Positions 1-8,257 are shown, counted from the first letter of the stretch. The stretch: DNA of 64,000 nucleotides from Parvularcula sp. (GCA_002704915.1 PAIP01000068.1:283117-347116); one strand, 5' to 3'. The notes: generated by a model from the sequence alone, not told the origin. Numbers and translations are program-made.

Positions 1-2
1 TC

Positions 3-1310
3 GTCCTGATCAGCCACGACCGGCGCTTTCTCGAAACCGTCACCAACGACACGGTGTGGATCGACCGCGGCGAAACCCGGCGCACGGGCGTCGGCTTCAA
101 GGATTTCGAAGCCTGGCGCGACAAGTTTCTCGAAGAAGAGGAAACCGCCCTGCACAAGCTCGGGCGCAAGATCGCGGCGGAAGAACACTGGATGCGCTAC
201 GGCGTCACCGCCCGGCGCAAACGAAATATGCGCCGGGTGGGCGAGCTTCAGGACATGCGCAAGCAATTGCGCGAGGCGAAGCGCGTTCAGGGCGGACCGA
301 ATTTCACCTTTCAGGCCGGCGGCGCATCGGGCAAGCGCGCCATTGTCGCCGAACATGTGTCGAAATCCTTCGACGGGCGGAAAGTCGTCGACGATTTTTC
401 CATCGAGATCGCCCGCGGCGACCGCATCGGTCTTGTGGGCCCCAATGGCGCCGGCAAGACGACGCTGGTCAATATGCTGACCGGCGCGCTTCAGCCCGAC
501 GAAGGCAAGATCACGCTTGGAACCAATCTCGAGATCGTCTCGCTCGATCAGCGCCGGGCGCGCCTTGAGCCCGAGATGCGCGTCGCCGACGCCATCAATG
601 ACGGGACCGGCGACTGGGTCACGATCAATGGCGAGAAACGCCATGTGGCGACATACTTAAAAGACTTCCTGTTCGGTCCCGAACAATGGCGCCAGCCGGT
701 AACGGCGCTTTCCGGAGGCGAGCGCGGGCGCCTCGCCCTTGCCGCCGCGCTGGCAAAACCGTCGAACCTCCTCGTTCTCGACGAGCCCACCAACGATCTC
801 GATCTTGAAACGCTGGAAATGCTCGAAGAGCAATTATCCGCCTACGAAGGAACCCTGCTCCTCATCTCCCACGACCGGGCGTTTCTCGACAATCTCGTCG
901 CCAGCGTCATCGCGACGGACCCGGATAAACCCGGCCGTTGGGTCCGCTATGCGGGCGGCTATGACGACATGGTCGCGCAGCGCGGAAGCGCGCCGGGTCT
1001 TGAAGGCGCGGAGCAAAAGAAAAAGACGCCGAAACAATCGGCCCCCGCTGAAAAACCGAAACCGGCGGCGAAAACCAAACTCTCCTACAAAGAGCAGTTC
1101 GCGCTCGAAAAACTCCCCGCCGAGATCGACAAGCTGCAGGCGGACATCGCCGCGCTGAAGGCCAAACTCGACGATCCGGATCTGTTCGCCCGCGACGCGG
1201 CGCTTTTCGACAAGACGGCGAAAGACCTCGCCGCGGCGGAAGAAAGTCTCGCTGAAAAGGAAGAGGAGTGGCTGACGCTGGAAATGAAGCGGGAGGAGTT
1301 GGGAGGATGA
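3..1310 (+). CDS. uup: Uup-like ABC-F ATPase (5' end outside window)
   Basis: The reading frame is open from base 3 and begins inside the first ABC domain at its H-loop (VLISHDRRFLETV), so the start lies upstream of the window. The visible 435 residues contain a linker, then a complete second ABC domain: Walker A GPNGAGKTTL, signature LSGGERGR, Walker B LLVLDEPTNDLD, and H-loop LLISHDRAF. An alanine/lysine-rich segment follows, then a C-terminal charged coiled coil of about 75 residues. Two ABC domains with no membrane segments and the C-terminal coiled coil are the hallmark of Uup within the ABC-F family of ribosome- or DNA-associated ATPases. The ABC-F call is very secure; the Uup subgroup rests on the coiled-coil tail. 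Confidence 0.93.
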   Translation, partial: VLISHDRRFLETVTNDTVWIDRGETRRTGVGFKDFEAWRDKFLEEEETALHKLGRKIAAEEHWMRYGVTARRKRNMRRVGELQDMRKQLREAKRVQGGPNFTFQAGGASGKRAIVAEHVSKSFDGRKVVDDFSIEIARGDRIGLVGPNGAGKTTLVNMLTGALQPDEGKITLGTNLEIVSLDQRRARLEPEMRVADAINDGTGDWVTINGEKRHVATYLKDFLFGPEQWRQPVTALSGGERGRLALAAALAKPSNLLVLDEPTNDLDLETLEMLEEQLSAYEGTLLLISHDRAFLDNLVASVIATDPDKPGRWVRYAGGYDDMVAQRGSAPGLEGAEQKKKTPKQSAPAEKPKPAAKTKLSYKEQFALEKLPAEIDKLQADIAALKAKLDDPDLFARDAALFDKTAKDLAAAEESLAEKEEEWLTLEMKREELGG

Positions 1311-1345
1311 AGTATTCAACCGTGTAAAAATGCTAACGATGACAT

Positions 1346-1374
1346 CTCCCCTCGCCCCCTTCGGGGGAGAGGGG
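1346..1374. repeat. GC-rich intergenic hairpin repeat
   Basis: A palindromic stretch of C-runs followed by TTC and matching G-runs lies just after the Uup stop. Similar C5/G5 hairpins recur at 1492-1517, 8319-8342 and 8376-8397, so this looks like a dispersed intergenic hairpin family rather than a gene. The rest of 1311-1537 shows no coding signal. Confidence 0.5.
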
Positions 1375-1491
1375 CCGGAGGTGAGGGGGACAACTATTAA
1401 ATCGGAGAACTTTTTCCTTTTGTGATTCCCACCATCATTACATTGGAAAAATATTGACGGTTCAACTTTAGGCTTCGCACCCTCACCCCAA

Positions 1492-1523
1492 CCCCTCTCC
1501 CGCCCGCGGGAGAGGGGCTTTTT
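1492..1523 (+). terminator. Rho-independent terminator between convergent genes
   Basis: A G+C stem (cccctctcccg / cgggagagggg, tight loop) is followed on the plus strand by ctttttct. It sits between the convergent ends of the ABC-F gene and the thioesterase gene, and is oriented to stop transcription of the former. Confidence 0.65.
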
Positions 1524-1537
1524 CTATTTGCCCTTGC

Positions 1538-2329
1538 TTAGGCGAAAATCGCCACGCTCTGACGCCCGGCAATCACAAGCTCGCCGTCGCGATTCCAGAC
1601 CAGCATGTCCTGACTGGAATAACCGGCGCCCGCATGTTCGGCGCGGGACTCGAGCAGCCACCAGCCGTCGCGGGTTTTCGGTTCGTCGCACAAGACATTC
1701 ACCATCCAGGTCATGGAGCTGATCGGCGCGAATTCCGTGAACATGGGCATGAGCGCCGGCGGCGGCATGTCGGCGAGGGCCAGCAGGGCGACGATGTCTT
1801 GCGCCTTTTCATCGCGATGACGCACCCAGATGAAATGGTCGTGGTCTTTCGAACCGCTGACGGGAACGCCGCCTTTCGCCAGCCGCGCATCGAAATGGCG
1901 GGCGAAGCTGACGGGGCTTTCTTCCGGCGGACCGAACGAGCCGCACTCCTCCGGCGCGGGCACATCCGGCGCCGGCGTGAAAGTTCGGTTCCATTGCGAC
2001 GGCCGCGCGGCGCCAAAGGCGAATTCGCAGCGCGTGGCGATGCCTTTCTCCCCGGTCACCTCGGCTTCGACAAAAGTCACCGACTTCCCCTGGCGCAGCA
2101 GTTTCGCACGCCCCTCGACCGCGCCGCCGGCCGGGCCGATGAAGGACACCATGGCCGAGCGTAAAGGCGGCGCCTCGGGAAAGACGCGCCGCGCCGTTTC
2201 CAAGCAGATCGCGGCGGAGAGCCCGCCATAGGTGGTGCGCCCCTGCATCCAGTCCGGCGGAATGGTCAGGGAAAGGACGCCGTCGTCAAAGGCGGCGCCG
2301 GACATCATCTCGGAAAAGGAATGGCTCAT
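1538..2329 (-). CDS. TesB-like acyl-CoA thioesterase family protein
   Basis: The 263-residue protein looks like a double hotdog thioesterase of the TesB/thioesterase-like superfamily, which hydrolyses acyl-CoA to free acid and CoA in the cytoplasm. Recognisable stretches are the N-terminal GRTTYGGLSAAI helix region, LRSAMVSFIGPA, and the C-terminal half with WMVNVL and SRAEHAGAGYSSQDMLVWNRDGEL, which is typical for the second hotdog. The start at 2329 (MSHSFSEMM) is preferred over an in-frame start 63 codons upstream, because conserved sequence begins there and the extension is low-complexity. The gene is convergent with the ABC-F gene. Substrate is unknown. Confidence 0.8.
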   Translation of the reverse strand: MSHSFSEMMSGAAFDDGVLSLTIPPDWMQGRTTYGGLSAAICLETARRVFPEAPPLRSAMVSFIGPAGGAVEGRAKLLRQGKSVTFVEAEVTGEKGIATRCEFAFGAARPSQWNRTFTPAPDVPAPEECGSFGPPEESPVSFARHFDARLAKGGVPVSGSKDHDHFIWVRHRDEKAQDIVALLALADMPPPALMPMFTEFAPISSMTWMVNVLCDEPKTRDGWWLLESRAEHAGAGYSSQDMLVWNRDGELVIAGRQSVAIFA

Positions 2330-2496
2330 AAGCTGTCTATGCGGGGCGCTAGGCGGTCTCGGCAAGACCGTGATGCAGCCCCATGCGACGACGCCCTTTG
2401 GAAAGCGCCGGGGATTAACCCTTCCGGCCTTTTCCGGTAGGATCGCGGATGTGGGATGAAGACCCTGACTTTTCAGGGCTCGAAGGGGGCAATGAC

Positions 2497-3921
2497 ATGA
2501 GCGCAAAAGGAAAACCATCGCCGGTCTCCGCCGCCCTCAAAAAGGGGGGCGCGTTCCTGTCCCGCCTGCCGTTTCTGTCCTCGCGTTTTTCCGCCAAGGC
2601 CCCGTCGCCCCAAACCTCCCGCCACTATATGCCTATGGATCCGACGGTGGCGCTCTTCCCCGGAGACGAGACGCCCCGGGACGAGACCGCCGAGCTCGGT
2701 CAGGCCCTTGGGGGCCGCCTCGCCGACAGCGCCGACAAGGTCGGGCGGCGCGAGGCCATGCTTCAAAGCAACGCCATCGCCCTGAAAAAGGTCAGCGACC
2801 ACCGGGCCGGCGGCGAAAAGAGCCTCACCATCTGGGGGATCCGGTTTCTCATCGCCCTTGGCTGGCTCGGACTCGGTTTCTGGCTCAACCAGTCGGCGCT
2901 TTACGCGCGCGCCAATGATCTCGAAACCGCCTTCGCCGGAACCACGCCCGCCGACGCGGTGATCCTCGCGCAGGCCTTTTTGCTGGCGGGCGGCGCCGCA
3001 GCCTCGGCGGCGATCGTGATGATCACGCTGGTCTTTTTAAGAGGCGACGCGACCAATGACCGGCTGCGCCGTCAGAGCGAAGCCTTTGGCGACGAACTTG
3101 CTCGCGAGGCGCGCAATCTCAACGCTGTGCTCAAAACCTATCGCGACAAGGTGGTCGCCAGTTCCGCGGGCGGCGGCGTCGCCGCGGCGAGTCAGGCCCA
3201 TCTGACGGCGCTTGAAGCGGCCTATTTCTTCCGCAACATCTCCTTCCTGACGACCGTCAATCCCGAGACGGCCGACGACGCCTATCAGCGATTTTTGAAA
3301 CGGTATTGCCCGCCCGCCGCGGGGTTCACCTTTATCGACATCGTGCTCGCCACGCTCATTGGCCTGATTGGCGGCTCTTTATTCGGCCTCGGGCTCGGCT
3401 GGAAACTGTTCAAGCCTGCGGGCGCGGGCGGCGAACCCCTGGTCCTGGCCATCACGCAATATCCATGGGCGCTGCAGGCGCTGGTCTATGGCGGGGGCGC
3501 CTATCTCCTGACGGGAATCGTCATCGAGCTGTTTTCCGGCGCCGTCGGCCGGCGCGAGATGACGAAGGCGAGGAAGGACGCGCTCGATTCCATGCGCAGC
3601 GCCTACACCGCGCAGGAGGCGCCGCTCGAATCGGAAGTGGTGCGCCAGGTGGAAGATGTGGTGGCGATCCTCGCCGCGCGTCTCGGGGGCGCCGGGGGCC
3701 CGGGGAAAACGAATCACGCGGGGGCCGATTTGGCCGCCGAAGCGCCGGAACCGGAATGGCGGCGCCGGGATTCGTCGGTGAAATTCGTCGATGCGGGCTT
3801 CTCCCCGGCGCCGGAACGCTGGCGCACGGACGCTTATGCGAAAAAATTTGAGGCGCAAGAATTGCGCGGCTCGGGAGCGAAACGAGGCGGCGAAGCCTTT
3901 AAAAACCGGCCTCGCGATTAA
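2497..3921 (+). CDS. Four-helix membrane protein of unknown function
   Basis: The 474-residue protein is not recognised. A Shine-Dalgarno stretch (gaaggggg) lies just before the chosen ATG at 2497; an in-frame start 16 codons upstream lacks this. The first ~100 residues are hydrophilic. Two membrane segments follow (around WGIRFLIALGWLGLGFWL and AFLLAGGAAASAAIVMITLVFL), then a soluble, predicted helical stretch, then two more (FIDIVLATLIGLIGGSLFGLGLG and LVYGGGAYLLTGIVIELF). The C-terminal ~120 residues are polar and possibly disordered. No enzymatic motif is visible. It stands 241 bp upstream of nrdA in the same direction, but the gap holds a separate regulatory site, so it is probably not co-transcribed. 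Confidence 0.7.
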   Translation: MSAKGKPSPVSAALKKGGAFLSRLPFLSSRFSAKAPSPQTSRHYMPMDPTVALFPGDETPRDETAELGQALGGRLADSADKVGRREAMLQSNAIALKKVSDHRAGGEKSLTIWGIRFLIALGWLGLGFWLNQSALYARANDLETAFAGTTPADAVILAQAFLLAGGAAASAAIVMITLVFLRGDATNDRLRRQSEAFGDELAREARNLNAVLKTYRDKVVASSAGGGVAAASQAHLTALEAAYFFRNISFLTTVNPETADDAYQRFLKRYCPPAAGFTFIDIVLATLIGLIGGSLFGLGLGWKLFKPAGAGGEPLVLAITQYPWALQALVYGGGAYLLTGIVIELFSGAVGRREMTKARKDALDSMRSAYTAQEAPLESEVVRQVEDVVAILAARLGGAGGPGKTNHAGADLAAEAPEPEWRRRDSSVKFVDAGFSPAPERWRTDAYAKKFEAQELRGSGAKRGGEAFKNRPRD

Positions 3922-3986
3922 CCCTTTCAGCGCACTGATTGCGCCCCGTTAAGACCTCCTTAACCAAAAACTTTTGCCCACTGACC

Positions 3987-3999
3987 AACTTCATGTTGA
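3987..3999. promoter_or_regulatory. Degenerate second NrdR-box candidate
   Basis: The 13-bp palindrome CAAC-ttcat-GTTG is centred about 32 bp (three helical turns) upstream of the stronger NrdR-like box at 4018-4033. NrdR boxes usually occur in pairs with such spacing. The sequence itself is a weak match, so the call rests mainly on symmetry and spacing. Confidence 0.35.
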
Positions 4000-4017
4000 C
4001 GTTGGGATGAGGCTCTA

Positions 4018-4033
4018 TCACTATATCTTGTGT
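4018..4033. promoter_or_regulatory. NrdR box upstream of nrdA
   Basis: The 16 bases tcaCTATATCTTGTGT closely match the palindromic NrdR box (acaCWATATaTWGTGt), the site of the ATP/dATP-sensing repressor of ribonucleotide reductase genes. It lies about 130 bp upstream of the nrdA start, which fits a promoter position. The function is inferred from the match; no nrdR gene is in the window. Confidence 0.7.
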
Positions 4034-4162
4034 CGACGCGGGGCGCCGGCGATTCACAACAGAAACGGAAAGCCGCGCCGGATGCGGCCCCTTTCGGGCA
4101 ATCCGGGCAGAGGGTTTTTGCGCGCCTTTTCGAAGGCGAAAGTAAAGAGGGACGGGGCAAGA

Positions 4163-6115
4163 ATGTCGTTCTCAGAAGCCGCCAAAGAGATGGAAACAGT
4201 CAATCCGGCCAATACGGGCCCGGCGCCGCGCGAAGACGCGGGCGCGAAGCCGGAGGCGAAAAAGCCCGCCCTCAAGGTGGTCAAGGATATCGTCGTGGAC
4301 CGCTCGCGCGACGCGCTCCTCACCGAATTCGGCAAGACCACCATGGAGGACCGCTATCTCCTGCCCGGCGAGTCGTTTCAGGATATGTTCGCGCGGGTGG
4401 CGCGCACCTATGGCGACGACGCCGATCACGCCCAGCGCATTTACGACTATATCTCGAAACTCTGGTTCATGCCCGCGACGCCGGTCCTCTCCAATGGCGG
4501 GGCCAATCGCGGCCTGCCCATTTCCTGTTTCCTGAACGCCGTCGGCGATTCCCTCGACGACATTGTCGGCACCTGGAACGAGAACGTCTCCCTCGCCTCC
4601 AATGGCGGCGGCATCGGCACCTATTGGGGCAATGTCCGCTCCATCGGCGAGAAGGTGAAGCATTCGGGCCAGACCTCGGGCATCATCCCCTTCATCCGCG
4701 TCATGGATTCGCTGACGCTGGCGATTTCTCAAGGCTCCCTGCGCCGCGGCTCGGCGGCCTGCTATCTCGACGTCCACCATCCGGAAATTGAGGAGTTTCT
4801 CGAAATCCGCAAACCGTCGGGCGATTTCAACCGCAAGTCCCTGAACCTGCATCACGGCGTCAACATCACCGACGAGTTCATGCACGCCGTCGCGGCCGAT
4901 GAAGAGTTCGGCTTGCGCTCGCCGAAAACGAACGAAGTCCTGCGCACGGTCTCCGCCCGCAAGCTGTGGCAGAAGATCCTCGAAGTGCGTCTCGCCACGG
5001 GCGAGCCTTATCTGTTGTTCTCCGACACGGTGAACAAGCAGATGGCCAAGCACCAGCGCGATCTCGGCCTGAAAGTGTCGACCTCCAATCTCTGCTCGGA
5101 AATCATGCTGCACACAGGCAAGGACCATCTCGGGAATGAGCGCACCGCCGTGTGCTGCCTCTCCTCGATCAACGCCGAGAAATACTGGGAGTGGAAAGAC
5201 TGCCCGGAATTCATCGAGGATGTGATGCGCTTCCTCGACAATGTGCTTCAGGACTTCATCGACCGCGCGCCCTCCTCCATGGACCGGGCGAAATACTCCG
5301 CGGCGCGCGAGCGTTCGGTGGGGCTCGGCCTCATGGGCTTCCACTCCTTCCTTCAGTCCATGAACATTCCCTTCGAGAGCGCCATGGCGAAGTCGTGGAA
5401 CACGCGCCTTTTCAAACATATCCGCATGGGCGCGGACGCGGCGAGCGTTGCGCTGGCCGAAGAACGCGGCGCCTGCCCCGATGCGCAGGAGCGCGGCGTG
5501 AAACAGCGCTTCAGCCACAAAATGGCGATCGCGCCGACGGCGTCGATCTCCATCATCTGCGGCGGCTGTTCGCCGTGTATCGAGCCGATCCCGGCCAATG
5601 TCTACACCCACAAGACGCTGTCGGGCTCCTTCACGGTGAAGAACGCGGCGCTCAAAAAACTTCTCGAGGAAAAAGGCGAGGACCATGACGAGACCTGGAA
5701 TTCGATCCTCGAACATGAGGGCTCGGTCCAGCATCTCGACTGCCTGACCCAGGAAGAAAAAGACGTCTTCAAGACGGCCTTCGAACTCGACCAGCGCTGG
5801 GTGATCGAGCTTGCCGCCGACCGCTCCCCTTACATCTGTCAGGGCCAGTCGGTGAATGTGTTCCTGCCCGGCGACATCGATAAATGGGACCTCCACATGC
5901 TGCACTGGTCGGCCTGGGAGAAGGGCGTGAAGTCGCTTTACTATTGCCGGTCGAAATCCATCGCCCGCGCCGGCTTCGCCAATGGCAAGCGCGTCACGAG
6001 CGCGGAGGCCGAACGCGACATGACGTCAGAGCCCGGTGCGGAAAATATCGGCATGGCCGAAATGATGCAGGCCGCCGCGAAGACCGATTACGATGAGTGT
6101 CTGGCTTGTCAGTAA
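4163..6115 (+). CDS. nrdA: Class I ribonucleotide reductase, alpha subunit
   Basis: This 650-residue protein is the catalytic subunit that reduces ribonucleoside diphosphates to deoxyribonucleotides. Visible active-site features are Cys122 (PISCFLN), the NLCSEI motif with Asn309, Cys311 and Glu313, the partner cysteine in AVCCLSS (331/332), the radical-transfer tyrosines in SLYYCRS, and a C-terminal redox CxxC (CLACQ, 646-649). At ~650 residues it is shorter than the E. coli enzyme. The N-terminus is a low-complexity stretch without a recognisable ATP-cone, so activity control may sit elsewhere or be absent. The start at 4163 was chosen because family similarity begins soon after and the upstream frame carries the NrdR-like site. 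No beta-subunit gene follows; an AT-rich block starts right after the stop. Confidence 0.95.
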   Translation: MSFSEAAKEMETVNPANTGPAPREDAGAKPEAKKPALKVVKDIVVDRSRDALLTEFGKTTMEDRYLLPGESFQDMFARVARTYGDDADHAQRIYDYISKLWFMPATPVLSNGGANRGLPISCFLNAVGDSLDDIVGTWNENVSLASNGGGIGTYWGNVRSIGEKVKHSGQTSGIIPFIRVMDSLTLAISQGSLRRGSAACYLDVHHPEIEEFLEIRKPSGDFNRKSLNLHHGVNITDEFMHAVAADEEFGLRSPKTNEVLRTVSARKLWQKILEVRLATGEPYLLFSDTVNKQMAKHQRDLGLKVSTSNLCSEIMLHTGKDHLGNERTAVCCLSSINAEKYWEWKDCPEFIEDVMRFLDNVLQDFIDRAPSSMDRAKYSAARERSVGLGLMGFHSFLQSMNIPFESAMAKSWNTRLFKHIRMGADAASVALAEERGACPDAQERGVKQRFSHKMAIAPTASISIICGGCSPCIEPIPANVYTHKTLSGSFTVKNAALKKLLEEKGEDHDETWNSILEHEGSVQHLDCLTQEEKDVFKTAFELDQRWVIELAADRSPYICQGQSVNVFLPGDIDKWDLHMLHWSAWEKGVKSLYYCRSKSIARAGFANGKRVTSAEAERDMTSEPGAENIGMAEMMQAAAKTDYDECLACQ

Positions 6116-6173
6116 AATTTTCAACAGATTAAATACTTGATAAATAAAGAATAATTTTGTTTACGGTTTGTTC

Positions 6174-6233
6174 TTGACAAACTGAATAGGAATCTCCATC
6201 TATATTTGTGAGGGGCGCAAATATAGATGGAGG
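6174..6233 (+). promoter_or_regulatory. Promoter with perfect 15-bp inverted repeat over the ribosome binding site
   Basis: TTGACA at 6174-6179 is a consensus -35 box; a -10-like TCTATA/TATATT lies 19-21 bp on, inside the left arm of a perfect inverted repeat. The arms are CTCCATCTATATTTG (6194-6208) and its exact complement (6218-6232), with the loop TGAGGGGCG. The right arm includes the GGAG of the Shine-Dalgarno sequence for the gene starting at 6239. The element could be a repressor operator over the -10 box, an RNA hairpin hiding the ribosome binding site, or both. Confidence 0.65.
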
Positions 6234-6238
6234 CCCCC

Positions 6239-6487
6239 ATGGGCAAACCACAAGACCGAAGTGTTTATCGCCGTCCTGATGGAAGCTGGGCGAATAAGAG
6301 AAACGATTCAGATCGCGCCTCATCAATTCACGATACGCAAGCTGAAGCGGAGCGAACAGCACGCGAAATGCTTGGCAATCAGGGTGGCGGCGAACTCACG
6401 ACTATGGGCCGAGATGGCCGTATACGGAGCAAAGATACTATTGCCCCAGCGAATGACCCAAATCCTCCAAAAGACAGAGAACATTAA
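6239..6487 (+). CDS. DUF2188-like small protein
   Basis: The 82-residue protein has the pattern of DUF2188: an N-terminal VYRRPDGSWANKRNDSDRASSIHDTQAEAERTAREM-type stretch that reads as a beta-hairpin plus helix (about residues 9-45), and a GRDGRIRSKDTI tail. DUF2188 proteins are small and of unknown function. The ATG at 6239 is preferred to an in-frame ATG at 6227, because the GGAGG at 6229-6233 is correctly spaced for it. It is the first gene of an AT-rich operon; the next gene starts 4 bp after its stop. The sequence is clearly less GC-rich than nrdA just upstream, suggesting horizontal transfer. Confidence 0.75.
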   Translation: MGKPQDRSVYRRPDGSWANKRNDSDRASSIHDTQAEAERTAREMLGNQGGGELTTMGRDGRIRSKDTIAPANDPNPPKDREH

Positions 6488-6491
6488 GCCC

Positions 6492-7007
6492 GTGGCGGAA
6501 AATATTATAACTACCGATTTAGGTGGCTATGTGGCGCTCCAACATTTAGCCCCCCATGAGTTTTTTATCTGCGGATCGCGAGAGGATTTTCAATACGGCC
6601 TTTACCTTGGAAAAACAGATTTGGGCAACTGCACCTCAGTATTTTTTCCAAAACGCCCAAAACTATTAGCGCCTAGAATTACTCCGATTTCTGCTGAAAC
6701 GCGCGTTATTCCGCTAAGAAGACGCATCCATATAACTCATTCGTATAATTACGATGCGTTTAAATTCCATCATAATCGAGATTTTTGGCCGGGAGATATT
6801 GTTCTGCATGGAGAAGCTCAACTTTTAGCATGCGCAACACATCCTTATGGGCCCATATTTCTAGACCTAAAGACCTTCTCTTTCGAACAAGAGCCAGCCT
6901 ATGGCCACTCAGTAATAGTAGAGAAATGGCAAATACAAACGCCTTCCCAATTAGACCCATCCATGAGCACGGCGTTATATGAATACTCTCAGGAGGATGT
7001 GGGATAA
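6492..7007 (+). CDS. Unknown protein in TIR operon
   Basis: I do not recognise this 171-residue protein. The frame is open much further upstream, but that part overlaps the DUF2188-like gene in another frame. The GTG at 6492, 4 bp after that gene's stop, fits translational coupling. The protein has no obvious signal peptide or membrane helix and looks rich in beta strands (stretches such as GDIVLHGEAQLLACATHPYG and GHSVIVEKWQIQ), with several aromatics and histidines. Its stop overlaps the TIR gene start (TAATG), so the two are translated together. A role as specificity or regulatory partner of the TIR protein is inferred only from this position. Confidence 0.65.
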   Translation: MAENIITTDLGGYVALQHLAPHEFFICGSREDFQYGLYLGKTDLGNCTSVFFPKRPKLLAPRITPISAETRVIPLRRRIHITHSYNYDAFKFHHNRDFWPGDIVLHGEAQLLACATHPYGPIFLDLKTFSFEQEPAYGHSVIVEKWQIQTPSQLDPSMSTALYEYSQEDVG

Positions 7008-7948
7008 TGAAAGCATTCATCTCATATTCCCATGCTGACGAAGCGGCTGTTGGTGACCTTCATAAGCATTTGGCCGCAATGAGGCGTGCCGGTCAAATTG
7101 ATGCATGGTTCGACCGCGAAATATTGGCGGGAGAGAATCTTGATTCATCAATAATTTCAGAGTTATCGAGTGCCGACATTTTCTTCGCAATGATCAGCCC
7201 TGATTTCATCAATTCAGATTATTGCTTCGAAAAAGAAATGGTCGAAGCGCTAAAAGGTCACGACGAAGGAACCATCCGCGTAATTCCAATCATACTAGAG
7301 CCATGTGATTGGCAAAATACTCCTCTTGGAGATTTAAAAGCCGTTCCAAAAGACGGAAAGGCCATCTCAGAATGGACCAACAAGAATACTGCCTGGCTTG
7401 ATGTCGTGAATGAAATCAAGCGTGTTATTTCTTCACTTTCCAAAAAGAGCTCGGCGGCTTCTTTTGTAGCCGCAACTGCGAGAGACGCGCCCGAAAAAAA
7501 ATATCGTATTGAACGTGATTTTGATGCGATCGATAAGAGCGATTATCGCGAAAAAGCATTCGCAACAATAAGCGAATATTTTCAAGAAGCCTCCGCCGAG
7601 TTGGATGAAGTTGAAGGTATGAAGGCTCGTTTTAGGCGAATAAGTGACGTTGCTTTTTCATGCTCTGCATATAATCGGATGACAGCAAAGAAAGAGGCGC
7701 ATATTACAGTCCGACTTGGTGGCGCAAATTCTTCTTTCGGCGACATTTCATATGTTGATAAAGAGAATGACACCGGAAACTCTGCAAACGGATGGTTCAG
7801 CATTAATGCAGACAAATATGATATGTACCTTTCAAATTCGGGAATGACAGGCTTCTCAAACCAAGAGGCAAAACGCCTTACCCCAAAAGCTGCAGCGGAA
7901 TTCTTATGGAATCAGTTCATTCAACGCGCCGGAGTCTCTTATGAGTGA
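7007..7948 (+). CDS. TIR-domain protein with C-terminal unknown domain
   Basis: Residues 1-~140 form a TIR domain of the bacterial TIR_2 type: MKAFISYSHADE opening strand, WFDREILAGENLDSSI, the SADIFFAMISPDFINSDYC strand-turn, and a glutamate pair (Glu75/Glu77) where TIR NADases keep the catalytic Glu; then RVIPIILEPCDW. Such domains commonly cleave NAD+ or make signalling nucleotides from it in antiphage systems. Residues ~165-313 are a separate domain I do not recognise, with polar beta-rich sequence and a C-terminal helix (AKRLTPKAAAEFLWNQFIQRA), possibly a sensor. It is the third gene of an overlapping four-gene operon. TIR assignment is firm; the defence role is inference. Confidence 0.9.
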   Translation: MKAFISYSHADEAAVGDLHKHLAAMRRAGQIDAWFDREILAGENLDSSIISELSSADIFFAMISPDFINSDYCFEKEMVEALKGHDEGTIRVIPIILEPCDWQNTPLGDLKAVPKDGKAISEWTNKNTAWLDVVNEIKRVISSLSKKSSAASFVAATARDAPEKKYRIERDFDAIDKSDYREKAFATISEYFQEASAELDEVEGMKARFRRISDVAFSCSAYNRMTAKKEAHITVRLGGANSSFGDISYVDKENDTGNSANGWFSINADKYDMYLSNSGMTGFSNQEAKRLTPKAAAEFLWNQFIQRAGVSYE

Positions 7949-8105
7949 ACACAAGAGGTACTACTGTAAAAATTGTCAAAGAAATTTTGAGCTTAAGGTC
8001 CTAAGCAAAGAGGAAAGCGAAGACGCACGGCGACAACGTCAACCACTAAACCCTATACGCTGCCCTCATTGTGGACGCGCCGATTTCGATGAAGGTTGGC
8101 GTTAG
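7941..8105 (+). CDS. 54-aa zinc-ribbon protein, last gene of TIR operon
   Basis: A short frame starts with ATG at 7941, overlapping the end of the TIR gene by 8 bp. It encodes 54 residues with two CxxC knuckles: YYCKNCQRNF (Cys9/Cys12) and IRCPHCGRADF (Cys41/Cys44), separated by a charged helix-like spacer. This is a classic single zinc ribbon, as found in small nucleic-acid- or protein-binding adaptors. Its codon use is AT-rich like the three genes before it. The tight overlap suggests it works with the TIR protein. Confidence 0.75.
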   Translation: MSEHKRYYCKNCQRNFELKVLSKEESEDARRQRQPLNPIRCPHCGRADFDEGWR

Positions 8106-8195
8106 AACAATTGCGCATGGTCACCGTGGTATCGAAAACACCGTCCACGGCTCGCACAGGTCTGGCGGCCGAAGCTCAGTATGCGGCTATCGCAG

Positions 8196-8257
8196 CGTAG
8201 GGCGGGCTTTAGCCCGCCGCTTTTCTCCTTCAATGGCGGACCAAGGCCCGCCCTACG
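8196..8257. repeat. Palindromic intergenic repeat
   Basis: CGTAGGGCGGGC (8196-8207) is repeated exactly in inverted form at 8246-8257, and the left end also holds a perfect GGCGGGCT-tt-AGCCCGCC hairpin (8201-8218). This is the layout of a REP/MITE-like intergenic repeat. It begins about 90 bp after the TIR operon and may mark the island edge. Confidence 0.6.

Noticed and set aside
4172..5905. 577-codon open frame antisense to nrdA
   Set aside because: It is a shadow of GC-rich codon use; the translation is Arg/Ala/Gly-rich without motifs, and nrdA on the other strand is certain.
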